Shown here piece by piece: positions 44,723 through 57,090 of a stretch of DNA of 64,000 bases. The DNA is from Streptomyces sp. NRRL S-337 (GTDB taxonomy: Bacteria > Actinomycetota > Actinomycetes > Streptomycetales > Streptomycetaceae). The position numbers were made by a program, and so were the translations under genes. A model generated the notes under the pieces. It saw only the letters and a program-made list of their open reading frames with translations. It was not told where the DNA came from and did not search any database. Location of the stretch: assembly GCF_000720175.1 (NCBI RefSeq), contig NZ_JOIX01000004.1, forward strand, positions 124,001 through 188,000, written 5' to 3'. Position 1 is the first letter of the stretch, and every line of letters starts with the position of its first letter.

Positions 44723-45601
44723 ATGGAGCTCGGTCTCGTCGGTCTCGGCAAGATGGGCGGCAACATGCGCGAGCGCATCCGCCGCGCCGGCCACACCGTC
44801 GTCGGATACGACCGCAACCCGGACCTGGCGGATGTGAACAGCCTCCAGGAGCTTGTGGACAAGCTGAAGGGTCCGCGGGTGGTCTGGGTCATGGTGCCGG
44901 CCGGCGCCGCCACCCAGTCCACGATCGACGAGCTGGCCGAGCTGCTCTCGCCCGGCGACATCGTCGTGGACGGCGGCAACTCCCGCTGGACCGACGACGA
45001 GAAGCACGCCGAGGAGCTGAAGGCCAAGGGCATCGGCTTCGTCGACTGCGGCGTCTCGGGCGGCGTCTGGGGCCTGGAGAACGGCTACGCGCTGATGTAC
45101 GGCGGCGAGAAGGACGACGTCGCCAAGGTGCAGCCGATCTTCGACGCCCTCAAGCCGGAGGGCGAGTTCGGCTCGGTGCACGCCGGCAAGGTCGGCGCCG
45201 GCCACTTCGCGAAGATGGTCCACAACGGCATCGAGTACGCGATGATGCAGGCCTTCGCCGAGGGCTGGGAGCTGCTGGAGAAGGTCGACTCCGTCACGGA
45301 CGTGCGCGAGGTCTTCCGCTCCTGGCAGGAGGGCACGGTCATCCGCTCCTGGTTGCTCGACCTGGCCGTCAACGCCCTCGACGACGATGAGCACCTGGAC
45401 AAGCTGCGCGGTTATGCACAGGACTCCGGCGAGGGCCGCTGGACTGTGGAAGCCGCCATCGACAACGCCGTGCCGCTGCCCGCGATCACGGCCTCGCTCT
45501 TCGCCCGCTTCGCGTCCCGCCAGGACGACTCCCCGCAGATGAAGATGATCGCCGCGCTGCGCAACCAGTTCGGTGGCCACGCGGTCGAGAACAAGAAGTA
45601 A
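44723..45601 (+). CDS. gnd: 6-phosphogluconate dehydrogenase, short form
   Basis: A 292-residue oxidative decarboxylase converting 6-phosphogluconate to ribulose 5-phosphate. It has the dinucleotide-binding start [20 protein letters not shown], the substrate motif [14 protein letters not shown] and the catalytic [13 protein letters not shown]. This is the short, often NAD-preferring class (about 300 residues against 470). The ATG at 44723 follows AAGAGGGTC; an earlier in-frame start would add six residues. Its place between dnaN and recF is typical of Streptomyces. Confidence 0.95.
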   Translation: MELGLVGLGKMGGNMRERIRRAGHTVVGYDRNPDLADVNSLQELVDKLKGPRVVWVMVPAGAATQSTIDELAELLSPGDIVVDGGNSRWTDDEKHAEELKAKGIGFVDCGVSGGVWGLENGYALMYGGEKDDVAKVQPIFDALKPEGEFGSVHAGKVGAGHFAKMVHNGIEYAMMQAFAEGWELLEKVDSVTDVREVFRSWQEGTVIRSWLLDLAVNALDDDEHLDKLRGYAQDSGEGRWTVEAAIDNAVPLPAITASLFARFASRQDDSPQMKMIAALRNQFGGHAVENKK

Positions 45602-45653
45602 CCACCAGCAGTACTGGCACCACCACGCAGCCGGGGGAGGTCGGCGCACCGCC

Positions 45654-46790
45654 ATGCACGTGACGCATCTGTCGCTCGCCGACTTCCGCTCGTACGCCCG
45701 GGCCGAGGTCCCGCTCGATCCGGGCGTCACGGCGTTCGTGGGCCCCAACGGGCAGGGCAAGACCAACCTCGTCGAGGCGATCGGCTATCTGGCCACCCTC
45801 GGCAGCCACCGGGTCTCCTCGGACGCGCCGCTGGTGCGGATGGGCGCCGAGCGGGCGGTCGTCCGGGCCGCCGTCACCCAGGGCGAGCGGCAGCAGCTGA
45901 TCGAGCTGGAGCTGAATCCCGGCAAGGCCAATCGCGCCCGTATCAACAGGTCCTCGCAGGTCAAACCGCGTGATGTGCTGGGCATCGTGCGGACGGTGCT
46001 GTTCGCGCCGGAGGACCTGGCGCTGGTCAAGGGCGACCCCGGCGAGCGCCGGCGGTTCCTGGACGAGCTGATCACCGCGCGCTCGCCCCGGATGGCCGGG
46101 GTCCGCGCCGACTACGACCGCGTCCTCAAGCAGCGCAACACCCTGCTCAAGACCGCGGCGCTGGCCCGGCGTCACGGTGGCCGCCAGATGGACCTGTCGA
46201 CGCTGGACGTCTGGGACCAGCATCTGGCCCGGGCCGGCGCCGAACTGCTGGCGCAGCGTCTCGACCTGATCGCCGCGCTGCAGCCGCTCGCCGACAAGGC
46301 GTACGAGCAACTCGCCCCGGGCGGCGGCCCGTTGGCGCTGGAGTACCGCCCCTCGGCGGGCGAGGCGATGGCCGGCGCGACGTCCCGCGAGGAGCTGTAC
46401 GGCGTGCTGCTGGCCGCGCTCGGTGAGGCCCGCAAGCAGGAGATCGAGCGCGGGGTGACGCTGGTCGGCCCGCACCGCGACGACCTGGTGCTGAAGCTCG
46501 GCCAGCTGCCGGCCAAGGGCTACGCCAGCCACGGCGAGTCCTGGTCGTACGCGCTGGCGCTGCGGCTGGCCTCGTACGACCTGCTGCGCGCCGAGGGCAA
46601 CGAACCGGTGCTGGTCCTGGACGACGTCTTCGCCGAGCTGGACGCCCGGCGCCGGGAGCGGCTGGCGGAACTGGTGGCCCCGGGCGAGCAGGTGCTGGTG
46701 ACCGCGGCGGTCGACGACGACGTGCCCGGGGTGCTGGCCGGGGCGCGCTACGCGGTCTTCGACGGCGCGGTCGAGAAGGTGACCCCGTGA
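45654..46790 (+). CDS. recF: Recombination protein RecF
   Basis: A 378-residue SMC-like ATPase that loads RecA at single-strand gaps. Walker A is in [20 protein letters not shown], the ABC-type signature region includes [17 protein letters not shown], and Walker B is [21 protein letters not shown] chose the ATG at 45654 ([18 protein letters not shown]), the canonical start. Its last four bases overlap the start of the DciA-like gene. Confidence 0.97.
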   Translation: MHVTHLSLADFRSYARAEVPLDPGVTAFVGPNGQGKTNLVEAIGYLATLGSHRVSSDAPLVRMGAERAVVRAAVTQGERQQLIELELNPGKANRARINRSSQVKPRDVLGIVRTVLFAPEDLALVKGDPGERRRFLDELITARSPRMAGVRADYDRVLKQRNTLLKTAALARRHGGRQMDLSTLDVWDQHLARAGAELLAQRLDLIAALQPLADKAYEQLAPGGGPLALEYRPSAGEAMAGATSREELYGVLLAALGEARKQEIERGVTLVGPHRDDLVLKLGQLPAKGYASHGESWSYALALRLASYDLLRAEGNEPVLVLDDVFAELDARRRERLAELVAPGEQVLVTAAVDDDVPGVLAGARYAVFDGAVEKVTP

Positions 46791-47320
46791 GCGAGCAGCA
46801 GTCCGACCGGCCCGAGCCCCCGGCGCTGTCCGGCGTGGACCTGGCCCGGCAGGCGCTGGTGGCCGCGAAGGAGCAGGCGCGGGCGCGGGGCGCGGCCGCG
46901 CAGCAGAAGAAGCAGGCCCGGCGCGGGGGCCTGCGCTCCGGCGCGCGGGCGGACGGCCGCGATCCGCTGCCGCTGGGCGCGGCGATCAACCGGCTGATCA
47001 CGGAGCGCGGCTGGGAGACCCCGGCGGCGGTCGGCGGGGTGATGGGCCGCTGGCCGCAGCTGGTCGGCCCCGAGGTGGCGCAGCACTGCGAGCCGCAGCG
47101 CTACGACGAGGACGCCCGGGTGCTGACCGTGGCGTGCGATTCCACGGCGTGGGCGACCCAGCTGCGCCTGCTGGCCCCGCAGCTGGTGGCCCGGCTCAAC
47201 GAGGACCTGGGCCACGGCACGGTCAAGATGCTCAAGGTGCTGGGTCCGGGCGGCCCCGCCCGCCGGTACGGAGCGCTGCGCGCCCCCGGCAGCAAGGGCC
47301 CCGGCGACACCTACGGATAG
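46787..47320 (+). CDS. dciA: DciA-like DUF721 helicase-associated protein
   Basis: A 177-residue DUF721 protein. The N-terminus is a charged coiled stretch ([20 protein letters not shown]); the C-terminal half is the DUF721 fold, with [20 protein letters not shown], then [13 protein letters not shown] and [23 protein letters not shown]721 proteins, including the mycobacterial one at this locus, are DciA, the widespread partner of DnaB in bacteria without DnaC or DnaI. It starts with a GTG overlapping the recF stop (GTGA), so it is coupled to recF. Confidence 0.93.
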   Translation: MSEQQSDRPEPPALSGVDLARQALVAAKEQARARGAAAQQKKQARRGGLRSGARADGRDPLPLGAAINRLITERGWETPAAVGGVMGRWPQLVGPEVAQHCEPQRYDEDARVLTVACDSTAWATQLRLLAPQLVARLNEDLGHGTVKMLKVLGPGGPARRYGALRAPGSKGPGDTYG

Positions 47321-49673
<2,353 letters not shown>

Positions 49674-49723
49674 GCCCTGTCGGCCCGATCAACAGCCGCA
49701 GCTCGAAAGGACTTTGAACCACC

Positions 49724-52318
49724 ATGGCCGACGAGAACCCCCCTGTGACCCCGGACGGCGTGACCGCCGAGGGCGCGCCCGCCACCATCGAAGGCGTCGG
49801 GATGCGCGTCGAGCCCGTCGGGCTCGAGACGGAGATGCAGCGCTCCTACCTCGACTACGCGATGTCCGTCATCGTCTCGCGTGCGCTGCCGGACGTCCGG
49901 GACGGCCTCAAGCCCGTCCACCGCCGCGTCCTGTACGCGATGTACGACGGCGGGTACCGCCCCGAGAAGGGCTTCTACAAGTGCGCCCGCGTCGTCGGCG
50001 ACGTCATGGGTACGTACCACCCGCACGGCGACACCTCCATCTACGACGCGCTCGTGCGTCTGGCGCAGCCGTGGTCGATGCGGATGCCGCTGGTCGACTC
50101 CAACGGCAACTTCGGCTCGCCGGGCAACGACCCGGCCGCGGCCATGCGGTACACCGAGTGCAAGATGGCGCCGCTGTCGATGGAGATGCTCCGGGACATC
50201 GACGAGGAGACCGTCGATTTCCAGGACAACTACGACGGCCGCAACCAGGAGCCGACGGTCCTGCCGTCCCGCTTCCCCAACCTGCTGATCAACGGCTCGG
50301 CCGGTATCGCGGTCGGTATGGCCACGAACATCCCGCCGCACAACCTCCGCGAGGTCGCCGCCGGTGCCCAGTGGGCGCTGGAGCACCCGGAGGCCTCCCA
50401 CGAGGAGCTGCTGGACGCGCTGATCGAGCGGGTCAAGGGCCCGGACTTCCCCACCGGCGCGCTGGTGGTGGGCCGCAAGGGCATCGAGGAGGCCTACCGC
50501 ACCGGCCGTGGCTCGATCACCATGCGCGCGGTCGTCGAGGTCGAGGAGATCCAGAACCGCCAGTGCCTGGTGGTCACCGAGCTGCCGTACCAGGTCAACC
50601 CGGACAACCTCGCCCAGAAGATCGCCGACCTGGTGAAGGACGGCAAGGTCGGCGGCATCGCCGACGTCCGTGACGAGACCTCCTCGCGCACCGGCCAGCG
50701 CCTGGTGATCGTCCTCAAGCGGGACGCGGTCGCCAAGGTCGTCCTCAACAACCTCTACAAGCACACCGATCTGCAGACCAACTTCGGTGCGAACATGCTC
50801 GCCCTGGTGGACGGCGTGCCGCGCACGCTCTCCCTGGACGCGTTCATCCGCAACTGGGTCACGCACCAGATCGAGGTCATCGTCCGCCGGACGAAGTTCC
50901 GGCTGCGCAAGGCCGAGGAGCGGGCGCACATCCTGCGCGGTCTGCTCAAGGCCCTGGACGCCATCGACGAGGTCATCGCGCTGATCCGGCGCAGTGACAC
51001 GGTCGAGGTCGCGCGCGAGGGCCTGATGGGCCTGCTGGAGATCGACGAGATCCAGGCGAACGCGATCCTGGAGATGCAGCTGCGCCGGCTGGCCGCCCTG
51101 GAGCGCCAGAAGATCACCGCCGAGCACGACGAGCTGCAGCGCAAGATCGGTGAGTACAACGCGATCCTGGCCTCCCCGGAGCGCCAGCGGCAGATCATCA
51201 GCGAGGAACTCGCCGCGATCGTCGAGAAGTTCGGCGACGACCGGCGCTCCAAGCTGGTGCCCTTCGAGGGCGACATGTCCATCGAGGACCTGATCGCCGA
51301 GGAGGACATCGTCGTCACGATCACCCGTGGCGGCTATGTGAAGCGCACGAAGACGGACGACTACCGCTCGCAGAAGCGCGGCGGCAAGGGCGTCCGGGGT
51401 ACGAAGCTCAAGGAAGACGACATCGTCGACCACTTCTTCGTCTCCACCACCCACCACTGGCTGCTGTTCTTCACGAACAAGGGCCGGGTCTACCGCGCCA
51501 AGGCCTACGAGCTGCCGGACGCCGGTCGCGACGCCCGCGGCCAGCACGTGGCCAACCTGCTGGCCTTCCAGCCGGACGAGCAGATCGCGCAGATCCTGGC
51601 GATCCGCGACTACGAGGCCGCGCCGTATCTGGTGCTCGCCACGAAGGCCGGCCTGGTGAAGAAGACGTCGCTCAAGGACTACGACTCGCCGCGGTCCGGT
51701 GGTGTCATCGCGATCAACCTGCGCGAGCAGGAGGACGGTACGGACGACGAGCTGATCGGCGCCGAGCTGGTCTCGGAGACCGACGACCTGCTGCTGATCA
51801 GCAAGAAGGCCCAGTCGATCCGCTTCACCGCGTCCGACGACGCGCTGCGGCCGATGGGCCGGGCGACCTCCGGCGTGAAGGGCATGAGCTTCCGCGAGGG
51901 CGACGAGCTGCTCTCGATGAACGTGGTCCGCGCGAACACCTACGTTTTCACGGCCACGGACGGCGGGTACGCCAAGCGCACCGCGGTCGACGAGTACCGC
52001 GTCCAGGGCCGCGGCGGTCTGGGCATCAAGGCCGCCAAGATCGTCGAGGACCGGGGTTCGCTGGTCGGCGCGCTGGTCGTCGAGGACACCGATGAGATCC
52101 TGGCCATCACGCTCGGCGGTGGCGTGATCCGTACGCGGGTCAACGAAGTCCGGGAGACCGGCCGTGACACCATGGGCGTCCAACTGATCAACCTGGGCAA
52201 GCGCGATGCCGTCGTGGGCATCGCACGGAACGCCGAGGCCGGCCGGGAAGCCGAAGAGGTCGACGGGGACGAGCCCGGGACCGAGGCGGCAGAGGTGACC
52301 GAGCCCCCGGCGGAGTAG
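49724..52318 (+). CDS. gyrA: DNA gyrase subunit A
   Basis: The 864-residue DNA-breakage subunit of gyrase. It has [20 protein letters not shown], the quinolone region [18 protein letters not shown] (with Ser in GDTS), and the catalytic Tyr in [13 protein letters not shown]. The C-terminal beta-pinwheel contains the GyrA box [10 protein letters not shown]. The last 40 residues are acidic. The ATG follows AAAGGAC, 50 bp after gyrB, and the two form an operon. Confidence 0.98.
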   Translation: MADENPPVTPDGVTAEGAPATIEGVGMRVEPVGLETEMQRSYLDYAMSVIVSRALPDVRDGLKPVHRRVLYAMYDGGYRPEKGFYKCARVVGDVMGTYHPHGDTSIYDALVRLAQPWSMRMPLVDSNGNFGSPGNDPAAAMRYTECKMAPLSMEMLRDIDEETVDFQDNYDGRNQEPTVLPSRFPNLLINGSAGIAVGMATNIPPHNLREVAAGAQWALEHPEASHEELLDALIERVKGPDFPTGALVVGRKGIEEAYRTGRGSITMRAVVEVEEIQNRQCLVVTELPYQVNPDNLAQKIADLVKDGKVGGIADVRDETSSRTGQRLVIVLKRDAVAKVVLNNLYKHTDLQTNFGANMLALVDGVPRTLSLDAFIRNWVTHQIEVIVRRTKFRLRKAEERAHILRGLLKALDAIDEVIALIRRSDTVEVAREGLMGLLEIDEIQANAILEMQLRRLAALERQKITAEHDELQRKIGEYNAILASPERQRQIISEELAAIVEKFGDDRRSKLVPFEGDMSIEDLIAEEDIVVTITRGGYVKRTKTDDYRSQKRGGKGVRGTKLKEDDIVDHFFVSTTHHWLLFFTNKGRVYRAKAYELPDAGRDARGQHVANLLAFQPDEQIAQILAIRDYEAAPYLVLATKAGLVKKTSLKDYDSPRSGGVIAINLREQEDGTDDELIGAELVSETDDLLLISKKAQSIRFTASDDALRPMGRATSGVKGMSFREGDELLSMNVVRANTYVFTATDGGYAKRTAVDEYRVQGRGGLGIKAAKIVEDRGSLVGALVVEDTDEILAITLGGGVIRTRVNEVRETGRDTMGVQLINLGKRDAVVGIARNAEAGREAEEVDGDEPGTEAAEVTEPPAE

Positions 52319-52333
52319 CACGAGGAGTAGGTC

Positions 52334-53035
52334 ATGAGTGGAGCCACGGGCGCTGCGGCGGGTGGACGGGGAGTGCGGAAGGACTCCCCGTCGGGACCCG
52401 CGACCGTGAAGGAGGACAGCGCCCGTGGCTCCGCCATTTCTGCCGACGGCCCCCGACACGAGGGCGCGCACCAGGGGGGACCCGTGAGCGACACCCGCCA
52501 GCCACAGCCGCAACCGCAGCCCCGGCCGCAGGATGCTGCCCCGCAGGCCGCAGAGGGCCCGCAAACGCCGTACCAGCCGCCCCAGGCCTATTCCACCGCC
52601 GGCGGGCCGGGCGGCGGCTCCAAAGCGGTCCGCAAGCCCCGTACGGGCGCCGTCACGGCTCCGCGGACGCGCAAGGCCCGGCTCCGGGTCGCGCGCGCCG
52701 ATCCGTGGTCGGTGATGAAGGTCAGCTTCCTGCTCTCGATCGCGCTCGGCATCTGCACGGTCGTGGCCGTCTCCGTGCTGTGGATGGTCATGAACGCGAT
52801 GGGCGTCTTCTCCACGGTCGGCGGGACGATCAGCGAGGCCACCGGCTCCGGCGACGGCGGTGGCTTTGATCTGCAGTCGTTCCTGTCGCTGCCGCGGGTG
52901 CTGCTGTTCACCGGGATCATCGCGGTGATCGACGTGGTGCTGGCGACCGCGCTGGCCACTCTCGGGGCCTTCATCTACAACCTCTCTGCCGGGTTCGTCG
53001 GGGGCGTGGAGCTGACCCTCGCCGAGGACGAATGA
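52334..53035 (+). CDS. DUF3566 membrane protein
   Basis: A 233-residue protein. About 125 disordered residues (Pro/Gln/Gly-rich) precede the DUF3566 domain, which starts KARLRVARADPWSVMKVSFL and has two membrane segments (LLSIALGICTVVAVSVLW and VLLFTGIIAVIDVVLATALA). It matches the gene after gyrA in mycobacteria and Streptomyces. Function is unknown; the mycobacterial counterpart is linked to the elongation/division machinery. It starts at ATG 52334, 15 bp after the gyrA stop, and is probably co-transcribed. Confidence 0.92.
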   Translation: MSGATGAAAGGRGVRKDSPSGPATVKEDSARGSAISADGPRHEGAHQGGPVSDTRQPQPQPQPRPQDAAPQAAEGPQTPYQPPQAYSTAGGPGGGSKAVRKPRTGAVTAPRTRKARLRVARADPWSVMKVSFLLSIALGICTVVAVSVLWMVMNAMGVFSTVGGTISEATGSGDGGGFDLQSFLSLPRVLLFTGIIAVIDVVLATALATLGAFIYNLSAGFVGGVELTLAEDE

Positions 53036-53123
53036 GGCGCGGACAGAAGGGCGTCCGGGGGGCTCCCGGAACCGATTTTGGGAACGCCTCTGAAGTGCGC
53101 TAATCTTTCGGTGCAGCGAACGC

Positions 53124-53197
53124 GCGGCTATAGCTCAGACGGTTAGAGCGCTTCCCTGATAAGGAAGAGGCCCCAGGTTCAAGTCCTGGTAGCCGCA
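53124..53197 (+). tRNA. tRNA-Ile (GAT)
   Basis: A complete 74-base cloverleaf. The acceptor stem is GCGGCTA/TAGCCGC, the D arm has GCTCAGACGGTTAGAGC, the anticodon stem-loop CTTCC-CTGATAA-GGAAG gives anticodon GAU, and the T arm is CCAGG-TTCAAGT-CCTGG. CCA is not encoded. Its position after gyrA matches Streptomyces and Mycobacterium. Confidence 0.97.
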
Positions 53198-53204
53198 CTG
53201 CACC

Positions 53205-53239
53205 ATCGGCCCGGCCGGGGAACTCCCCGCCGGGCCGAT
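53205..53239 (+). terminator. tRNA-Ile terminator
   Basis: ATCGGCCCGGC (53205-53215) pairs with GCCGGGCCGAT (53229-53239), with a further GGGG/CCCC inside; 8 bp after the tRNA. Confidence 0.82.
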
Positions 53240-53312
53240 TCGTTGTTCCGGTGCGGAAGTTGGCTCGCGGCGGGCGCCCGCGAACGAGGTGTTGCCGACT
53301 GCGAGCTAGGTA

Positions 53313-53322
53313 ACCGATCGGT
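53313..53322. promoter_or_regulatory. ACCGATCGGT palindrome
   Basis: A perfect 10-bp palindrome 65 bp upstream of the DLW-39 gene, resembling half-sites of TetR-type operators. No regulator is visible nearby, so this is tentative. Confidence 0.3.
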
Positions 53323-53386
53323 ATCGGCCGGTGTGTATCATCGGCCGACATAGGTCCCCTACGTCAACGAAAGACGAGGTCGCGCG

Positions 53387-53521
53387 GTGAAGAAGCTTCT
53401 CCTGGTCGCACTGGCCGCCATCGGCGGGCTCCTCGTGTACCGCCAGATCCAGGCGGATCGCGCCGAGCAGGATCTGTGGACGGAGGCGACCGACTCCGTG
53501 CCCGCAGGTTCGGGTGTCTGA
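53387..53521 (+). CDS. DLW-39 family small protein
   Basis: A 44-residue protein starting at GTG 53387: KKLLLVALAAIGGLLVYRQI, then QADRAEQDLWTEATDSVPAG. It has one N-terminal membrane helix and the DLW motif at residues 29-31 that names the family, which is conserved at this site in Streptomyces. ACGAGG lies 11 bp upstream. Function unknown; it may be a small membrane-complex subunit. Confidence 0.9.
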   Translation: MKKLLLVALAAIGGLLVYRQIQADRAEQDLWTEATDSVPAGSGV

Positions 53522-53550
53522 GACCCACCTACGTACAGCAAGTTCGTACG

Positions 53551-53580
53551 AACCCCGATTGCCCGGTGGCAGTCGGGGTT
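53551..53580 (+). terminator. Terminator after DLW-39 gene
   Basis: AACCCCGA (53551-53558) pairs with TCGGGGTT (53573-53580), followed by TTCGT. A 12-bp palindrome, GTTCGTACGAAC, directly precedes it at 53542-53553. Confidence 0.75.
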
Positions 53581-53763
53581 TCGTATGTCCGGGGACGGGC
53601 TGGGCGGTGTGCGGTGGGGTGCCGGGGAGCGGGCCGGGGTGGCTGATTGTCGTTGCTGGACCGTGACGGTGATCCTCTTGAGTTTGCTATCGCACACCAT
53701 TAGCTTGCATAAGCAAAGTTTCTGTCTGTGATGTGACCAGCAGGACTCTAGGGGGATCAAGGA

Positions 53764-55701
53764 ATGGCACACCGACCACGCAGAGGGGCGGTGGCGTTGC
53801 TCGGCGGGCTGATGCTGGCCCTGGCCGCCGCGGCCGCACCGTTTCAGGCCACCGCCGCGGGCGCGTCAGAGGCGGCGCCGGCCGCGGCCGGCAGCGGCAT
53901 GGTGATGGTGCTCGACTCCTCCGGCTCGATGAGCGGGAGCGACGGGGCCGGCAGCACCCGGATCGCCGCCGCCCGTAAGGCCGTGGGCGCCGTCGTGGAC
54001 GCCCTGCCCGACGGCTATCCGACCGGTCTGCGGGTCTACGGCGCCGACAAGCCCAAGGGCTGCGACGACACCCGGCTCGTCCAGCCGGTCGCCGCGCTCG
54101 ACCGGGCGGGGCTGAAGCGGGCCGTCGCGGGCGTCCGGCCGAAGGGCGACACCCCCATCGGGCTGTCGCTGCGCAAGGCGGCCGGTGACCTTCCCCAGCC
54201 GGCCGGCGGCTCGGGCGGCAAGCGCACGATCCTGCTGATCTCCGACGGTGAGGACAACTGCCAGGCACCGCCGCCGTGCAAGGTCGCGGCCCAACTCGCC
54301 GCGTCCGGCGTCGATCTGCACATCGACGCCATCGGTTTCCAGGTGGCCGGCAAAGCCCGCGCACAGCTGGAATGCATCGCCAAGGCCGGCAACGGCCGGT
54401 ACTACGACGCCCCGGACGCCCGGGCGCTCGCCCGTCAGCTCCAGCGGGCCGGCCAACTCTCCGCGGACGGTTACCGGTTCAAGGGGAAGCAGGCCCGCGG
54501 CACGATGACGAAGAGCGGTGCACCGCACGTCGTTCCCGGCCAGTACCTGGACTCCATCGGGCCCAACGAGGAGCGCTGGTACGCGGTCGATCTGGACGCC
54601 GGTTCGACGGCCGACTTCTCGGCGACCGTGGTGCCGCAGTCCGGGGCCACCGTCGGCCTCCTCGACACCCTGAACACCCGGATCGCGTACGGCACCGACA
54701 GTGCCTGTGATTCCAGTACCGCGTTGTTCGGGCAGTCGGAGGGCGCCACGCCGCTGACGTCCGGCGTCAGCCGGGTCCCCGAGCAGACCGGCACCGGTCC
54801 CTGCGACGAGGCGGGCCGGTACTGGCTGGTCGTCCATCGCAAGGCCCCCAAGGGCTCGGACGCGGCGCGCTGGCCGATGGAGCTGACGTTTCACGTGGAA
54901 CCACCGCTGACGAAGGGCGTCACCCCCGCGCAGTCGGAGCCCGAATACGGCGCGGGCGGGAAGGAAGCGACCCTGCCCACCACTGCCCCCCGGGACGTCA
55001 CCGGCGGCACCGGCTTCAACGACGCACGCACCCTGCGCACCGGCGTCTGGCGGGACAGGATCCTTCCGGCGCAGACGCTTTGGTACAAGGTGCCGGTCGG
55101 CTGGGGCCAGCAGCTGCGCTACGACGTGGAGTTCGCCAACGAACCGACGGTCAGGGGGCACAGCGCCACCATCTCCTCCGGCGGCACCCAGGTCTACACG
55201 CCGTTCCGTACCCCGGTCGGCAGCGGCACCGGTGAGTTCGACCCCTCGGTCCCGTACGACGGCCGGCCGGCCGCCCTCAAGATGGGCACGGTCCCGGTCG
55301 CATGGACCAACCGCTACGAGAGCCATCCCAACGTCATTCCCGTGCATCAGAAGGGCGACTTCTACATCGCCGTGACGCTGGGCGCCAAGGCCGCCGAGAT
55401 CGCCCAGAACCCGCGTATCGGGGTGGTGCTGAGGGTCGCGGTGCTGGGCAAGGAGAAGGCCGGCCCCGGAGCGGACGCGGCCACGGTCAGCGGTGCTGCC
55501 GCCGAGCGAACTCCCGGGGCCCGGGCGGCCGGTGCGTCACAGGACGATGGAGGATGGTCCCCAGCACGCGTGGTGGCCGTAGCCGTCGGTGCGGTGGGGG
55601 TCCTGATGCTGGCCGGTCTGGCACTGGCCTACGTACGGGCCCGGCGGAAGCCGGCGGTTCGCGGCGGGGATTCGGATCCGATGAGGGGTGGCTCGTGGTG
55701 A
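53764..55701 (+). CDS. Secreted VWA-domain membrane protein
   Basis: A 645-residue protein with a signal peptide (RRGAVALLGGLMLALAAAAA), a von Willebrand A domain at about residues 45-230 with a complete metal-ion site (LDSSGSMSGS, the threonine in GDTPIGLSL, ISDGED), then a 350-residue extracellular region and a C-terminal membrane helix (VVAVAVGAVGVLMLAGLAL) with a short basic tail. The extracellular region is paralogous to the whole ectodomain of the next gene (GFNDARTLRTGVWRDRI against SFNDAGSVATGVWTDRI). It overlaps the next gene by four bases. Cell-surface adhesion or protein binding is likely from the VWA fold; the ligand is unknown. Confidence 0.85.
   Translation: MAHRPRRGAVALLGGLMLALAAAAAPFQATAAGASEAAPAAAGSGMVMVLDSSGSMSGSDGAGSTRIAAARKAVGAVVDALPDGYPTGLRVYGADKPKGCDDTRLVQPVAALDRAGLKRAVAGVRPKGDTPIGLSLRKAAGDLPQPAGGSGGKRTILLISDGEDNCQAPPPCKVAAQLAASGVDLHIDAIGFQVAGKARAQLECIAKAGNGRYYDAPDARALARQLQRAGQLSADGYRFKGKQARGTMTKSGAPHVVPGQYLDSIGPNEERWYAVDLDAGSTADFSATVVPQSGATVGLLDTLNTRIAYGTDSACDSSTALFGQSEGATPLTSGVSRVPEQTGTGPCDEAGRYWLVVHRKAPKGSDAARWPMELTFHVEPPLTKGVTPAQSEPEYGAGGKEATLPTTAPRDVTGGTGFNDARTLRTGVWRDRILPAQTLWYKVPVGWGQQLRYDVEFANEPTVRGHSATISSGGTQVYTPFRTPVGSGTGEFDPSVPYDGRPAALKMGTVPVAWTNRYESHPNVIPVHQKGDFYIAVTLGAKAAEIAQNPRIGVVLRVAVLGKEKAGPGADAATVSGAAAERTPGARAAGASQDDGGWSPARVVAVAVGAVGVLMLAGLALAYVRARRKPAVRGGDSDPMRGGSW
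54888..54901. other. Degenerate parS (one mismatch)
   Basis: GTTTCACGTGGAAC differs from parS at one base, inside the VWA gene in the FHVE frame. It may be a decayed or nascent site. Confidence 0.45.
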
Positions 55702-57071
55702 CCGGACGCACGGCGAGGCGGACCGTGTTTCACGTGAAACACGGCGGACGGGCGGTCGCCGCGCTGGCGGCGCTGGCCGCGGTGGCCGTACTTCCCGGGA
55801 CGGTGGGCGTGGCCTCGGCCGCGACCCTGCCCGGCTACCGGACGGCGGACGACGCCACGGCGGTCAAGGGCACCGCCAGCCGCGCGGACGCCCCCGCGCT
55901 CAAGCCCGGGCTGCACACCGACACCCTCCGGCGCGGTCAGCAGAAGTACTACGCGGTCACCCTCGACGCCACGACCAACGCCTACTTCTCGGTGGTTGCC
56001 GCGCCCCGGCCGGGCACGAAGATCGAGGACTACAAGGACCAGTTCACCGTCAGTGTCCAGGACAGCAGCGGCCAGCCCTGCGGCACGGATGCGACACCGT
56101 CCTTCCACGGCGGCGGAATGGCTTATCCGATCGCCGACTACGCCACCCGCCGCATCGGCAGCGACCGCACCCAGTGCCAGGAAGCCGGGCCGTACTTCGT
56201 CGTCCTCACCCGGGAGGGATCGCAGACCTCCGGGCCCGACGCCTGGCCGGTCGAGCTGGATTACCTGCAGGAGCCTGCGATCAAGGGCAGTGCCCCCGCC
56301 CGCCCGGAGCCGGGCTCCTGGTCCACCGCCACGCCCCCTGCGCGTACCGACTCCACCAAGCGCCGGGCCAAGGGCGGCACCAGCTTCAACGACGCGGGCT
56401 CGGTGGCCACCGGCGTGTGGACGGACCGCATCCAGCCGGGTGAGACCCGCTTCTACCGCGTTCCGGTGGACTGGGGCCAGCGGCTCAACCTCAGCGCGGA
56501 ACTGCCCAACTCGACCACCGGAGAATCGCGCTTCCTCACCAACGCGCTCGGGCTGAGCGTCTACAACCCGGCCCGTGGTGCGGTCGGCAACGACAGCTTC
56601 GTCGCGTACGACAACGGGGCTGCCGCGAAGAAGTTCACCGCGCCCGTCGATTACGGCAACCGCTTCAACCCGACCGACGCGGTGAGCGCGATGCGCTTCG
56701 CCGGCTGGTACTACCTGGAAGTGAGCCTCAACCCCAACACCGCCCCGTACTTCTCCAAGGGCGCCGACCTCACGCTCCGGGTGGACGTCCGCCAGAGCCC
56801 CAAGCCAGGCCCCGCATACGCCTCCCCCAGCAAGGACTTCTCCGTCACGCCCGACGACCGCGAGGCGGCACAGAACGGCCGCACCGCAGCGGAGGACTCG
56901 GCGCGGAGCGGCACCCTGATGACGGTCGCGTACGCCGGGATCGGTACGGGCGTGGTGCTGCTGACCGGGCTCGGTGTGTGGACGCTGGTGGCCCGGCGGT
57001 CCGCGGCGGCCGGTCCGCCGGCCCAACGGACGCCGGAGGGCCGGCAGTTCGGGCCGCCGGGGGGCCGGTAG
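55698..57071 (+). CDS. Secreted membrane protein, paralogue of VWA partner
   Basis: A 457-residue protein with a signal peptide, an extracellular region (about 50-400) and a C-terminal membrane helix (YAGIGTGVVLLTGLGVWTLV) with a short Arg/Pro tail. It lacks the VWA domain but its ectodomain matches the upstream protein: GQQKYYAVTLDA against EERWYAVDLDAG, and VPVDWGQRLNLSAEL against VPVGWGQQLRYDVEF. The GTG at 55698 overlaps the upstream stop (GTGA) and follows GAGGGG. A perfect parS lies in the signal-peptide region and encodes FHVK. The pair looks like a tandem duplication forming one surface complex. Confidence 0.85.
   Translation: MTGRTARRTVFHVKHGGRAVAALAALAAVAVLPGTVGVASAATLPGYRTADDATAVKGTASRADAPALKPGLHTDTLRRGQQKYYAVTLDATTNAYFSVVAAPRPGTKIEDYKDQFTVSVQDSSGQPCGTDATPSFHGGGMAYPIADYATRRIGSDRTQCQEAGPYFVVLTREGSQTSGPDAWPVELDYLQEPAIKGSAPARPEPGSWSTATPPARTDSTKRRAKGGTSFNDAGSVATGVWTDRIQPGETRFYRVPVDWGQRLNLSAELPNSTTGESRFLTNALGLSVYNPARGAVGNDSFVAYDNGAAAKKFTAPVDYGNRFNPTDAVSAMRFAGWYYLEVSLNPNTAPYFSKGADLTLRVDVRQSPKPGPAYASPSKDFSVTPDDREAAQNGRTAAEDSARSGTLMTVAYAGIGTGVVLLTGLGVWTLVARRSAAAGPPAQRTPEGRQFGPPGGR
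55727..55740. other. parS site (only one right of oriC)
   Basis: Perfect GTTTCACGTGAAAC read as FHVK; symmetry extends four bases each side (CCGT/ACGG) to a 22-bp palindrome at 55723-55744. Confidence 0.93.
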
Positions 57072-57090
57072 GCCGGGGCGGGGCCCGGCT

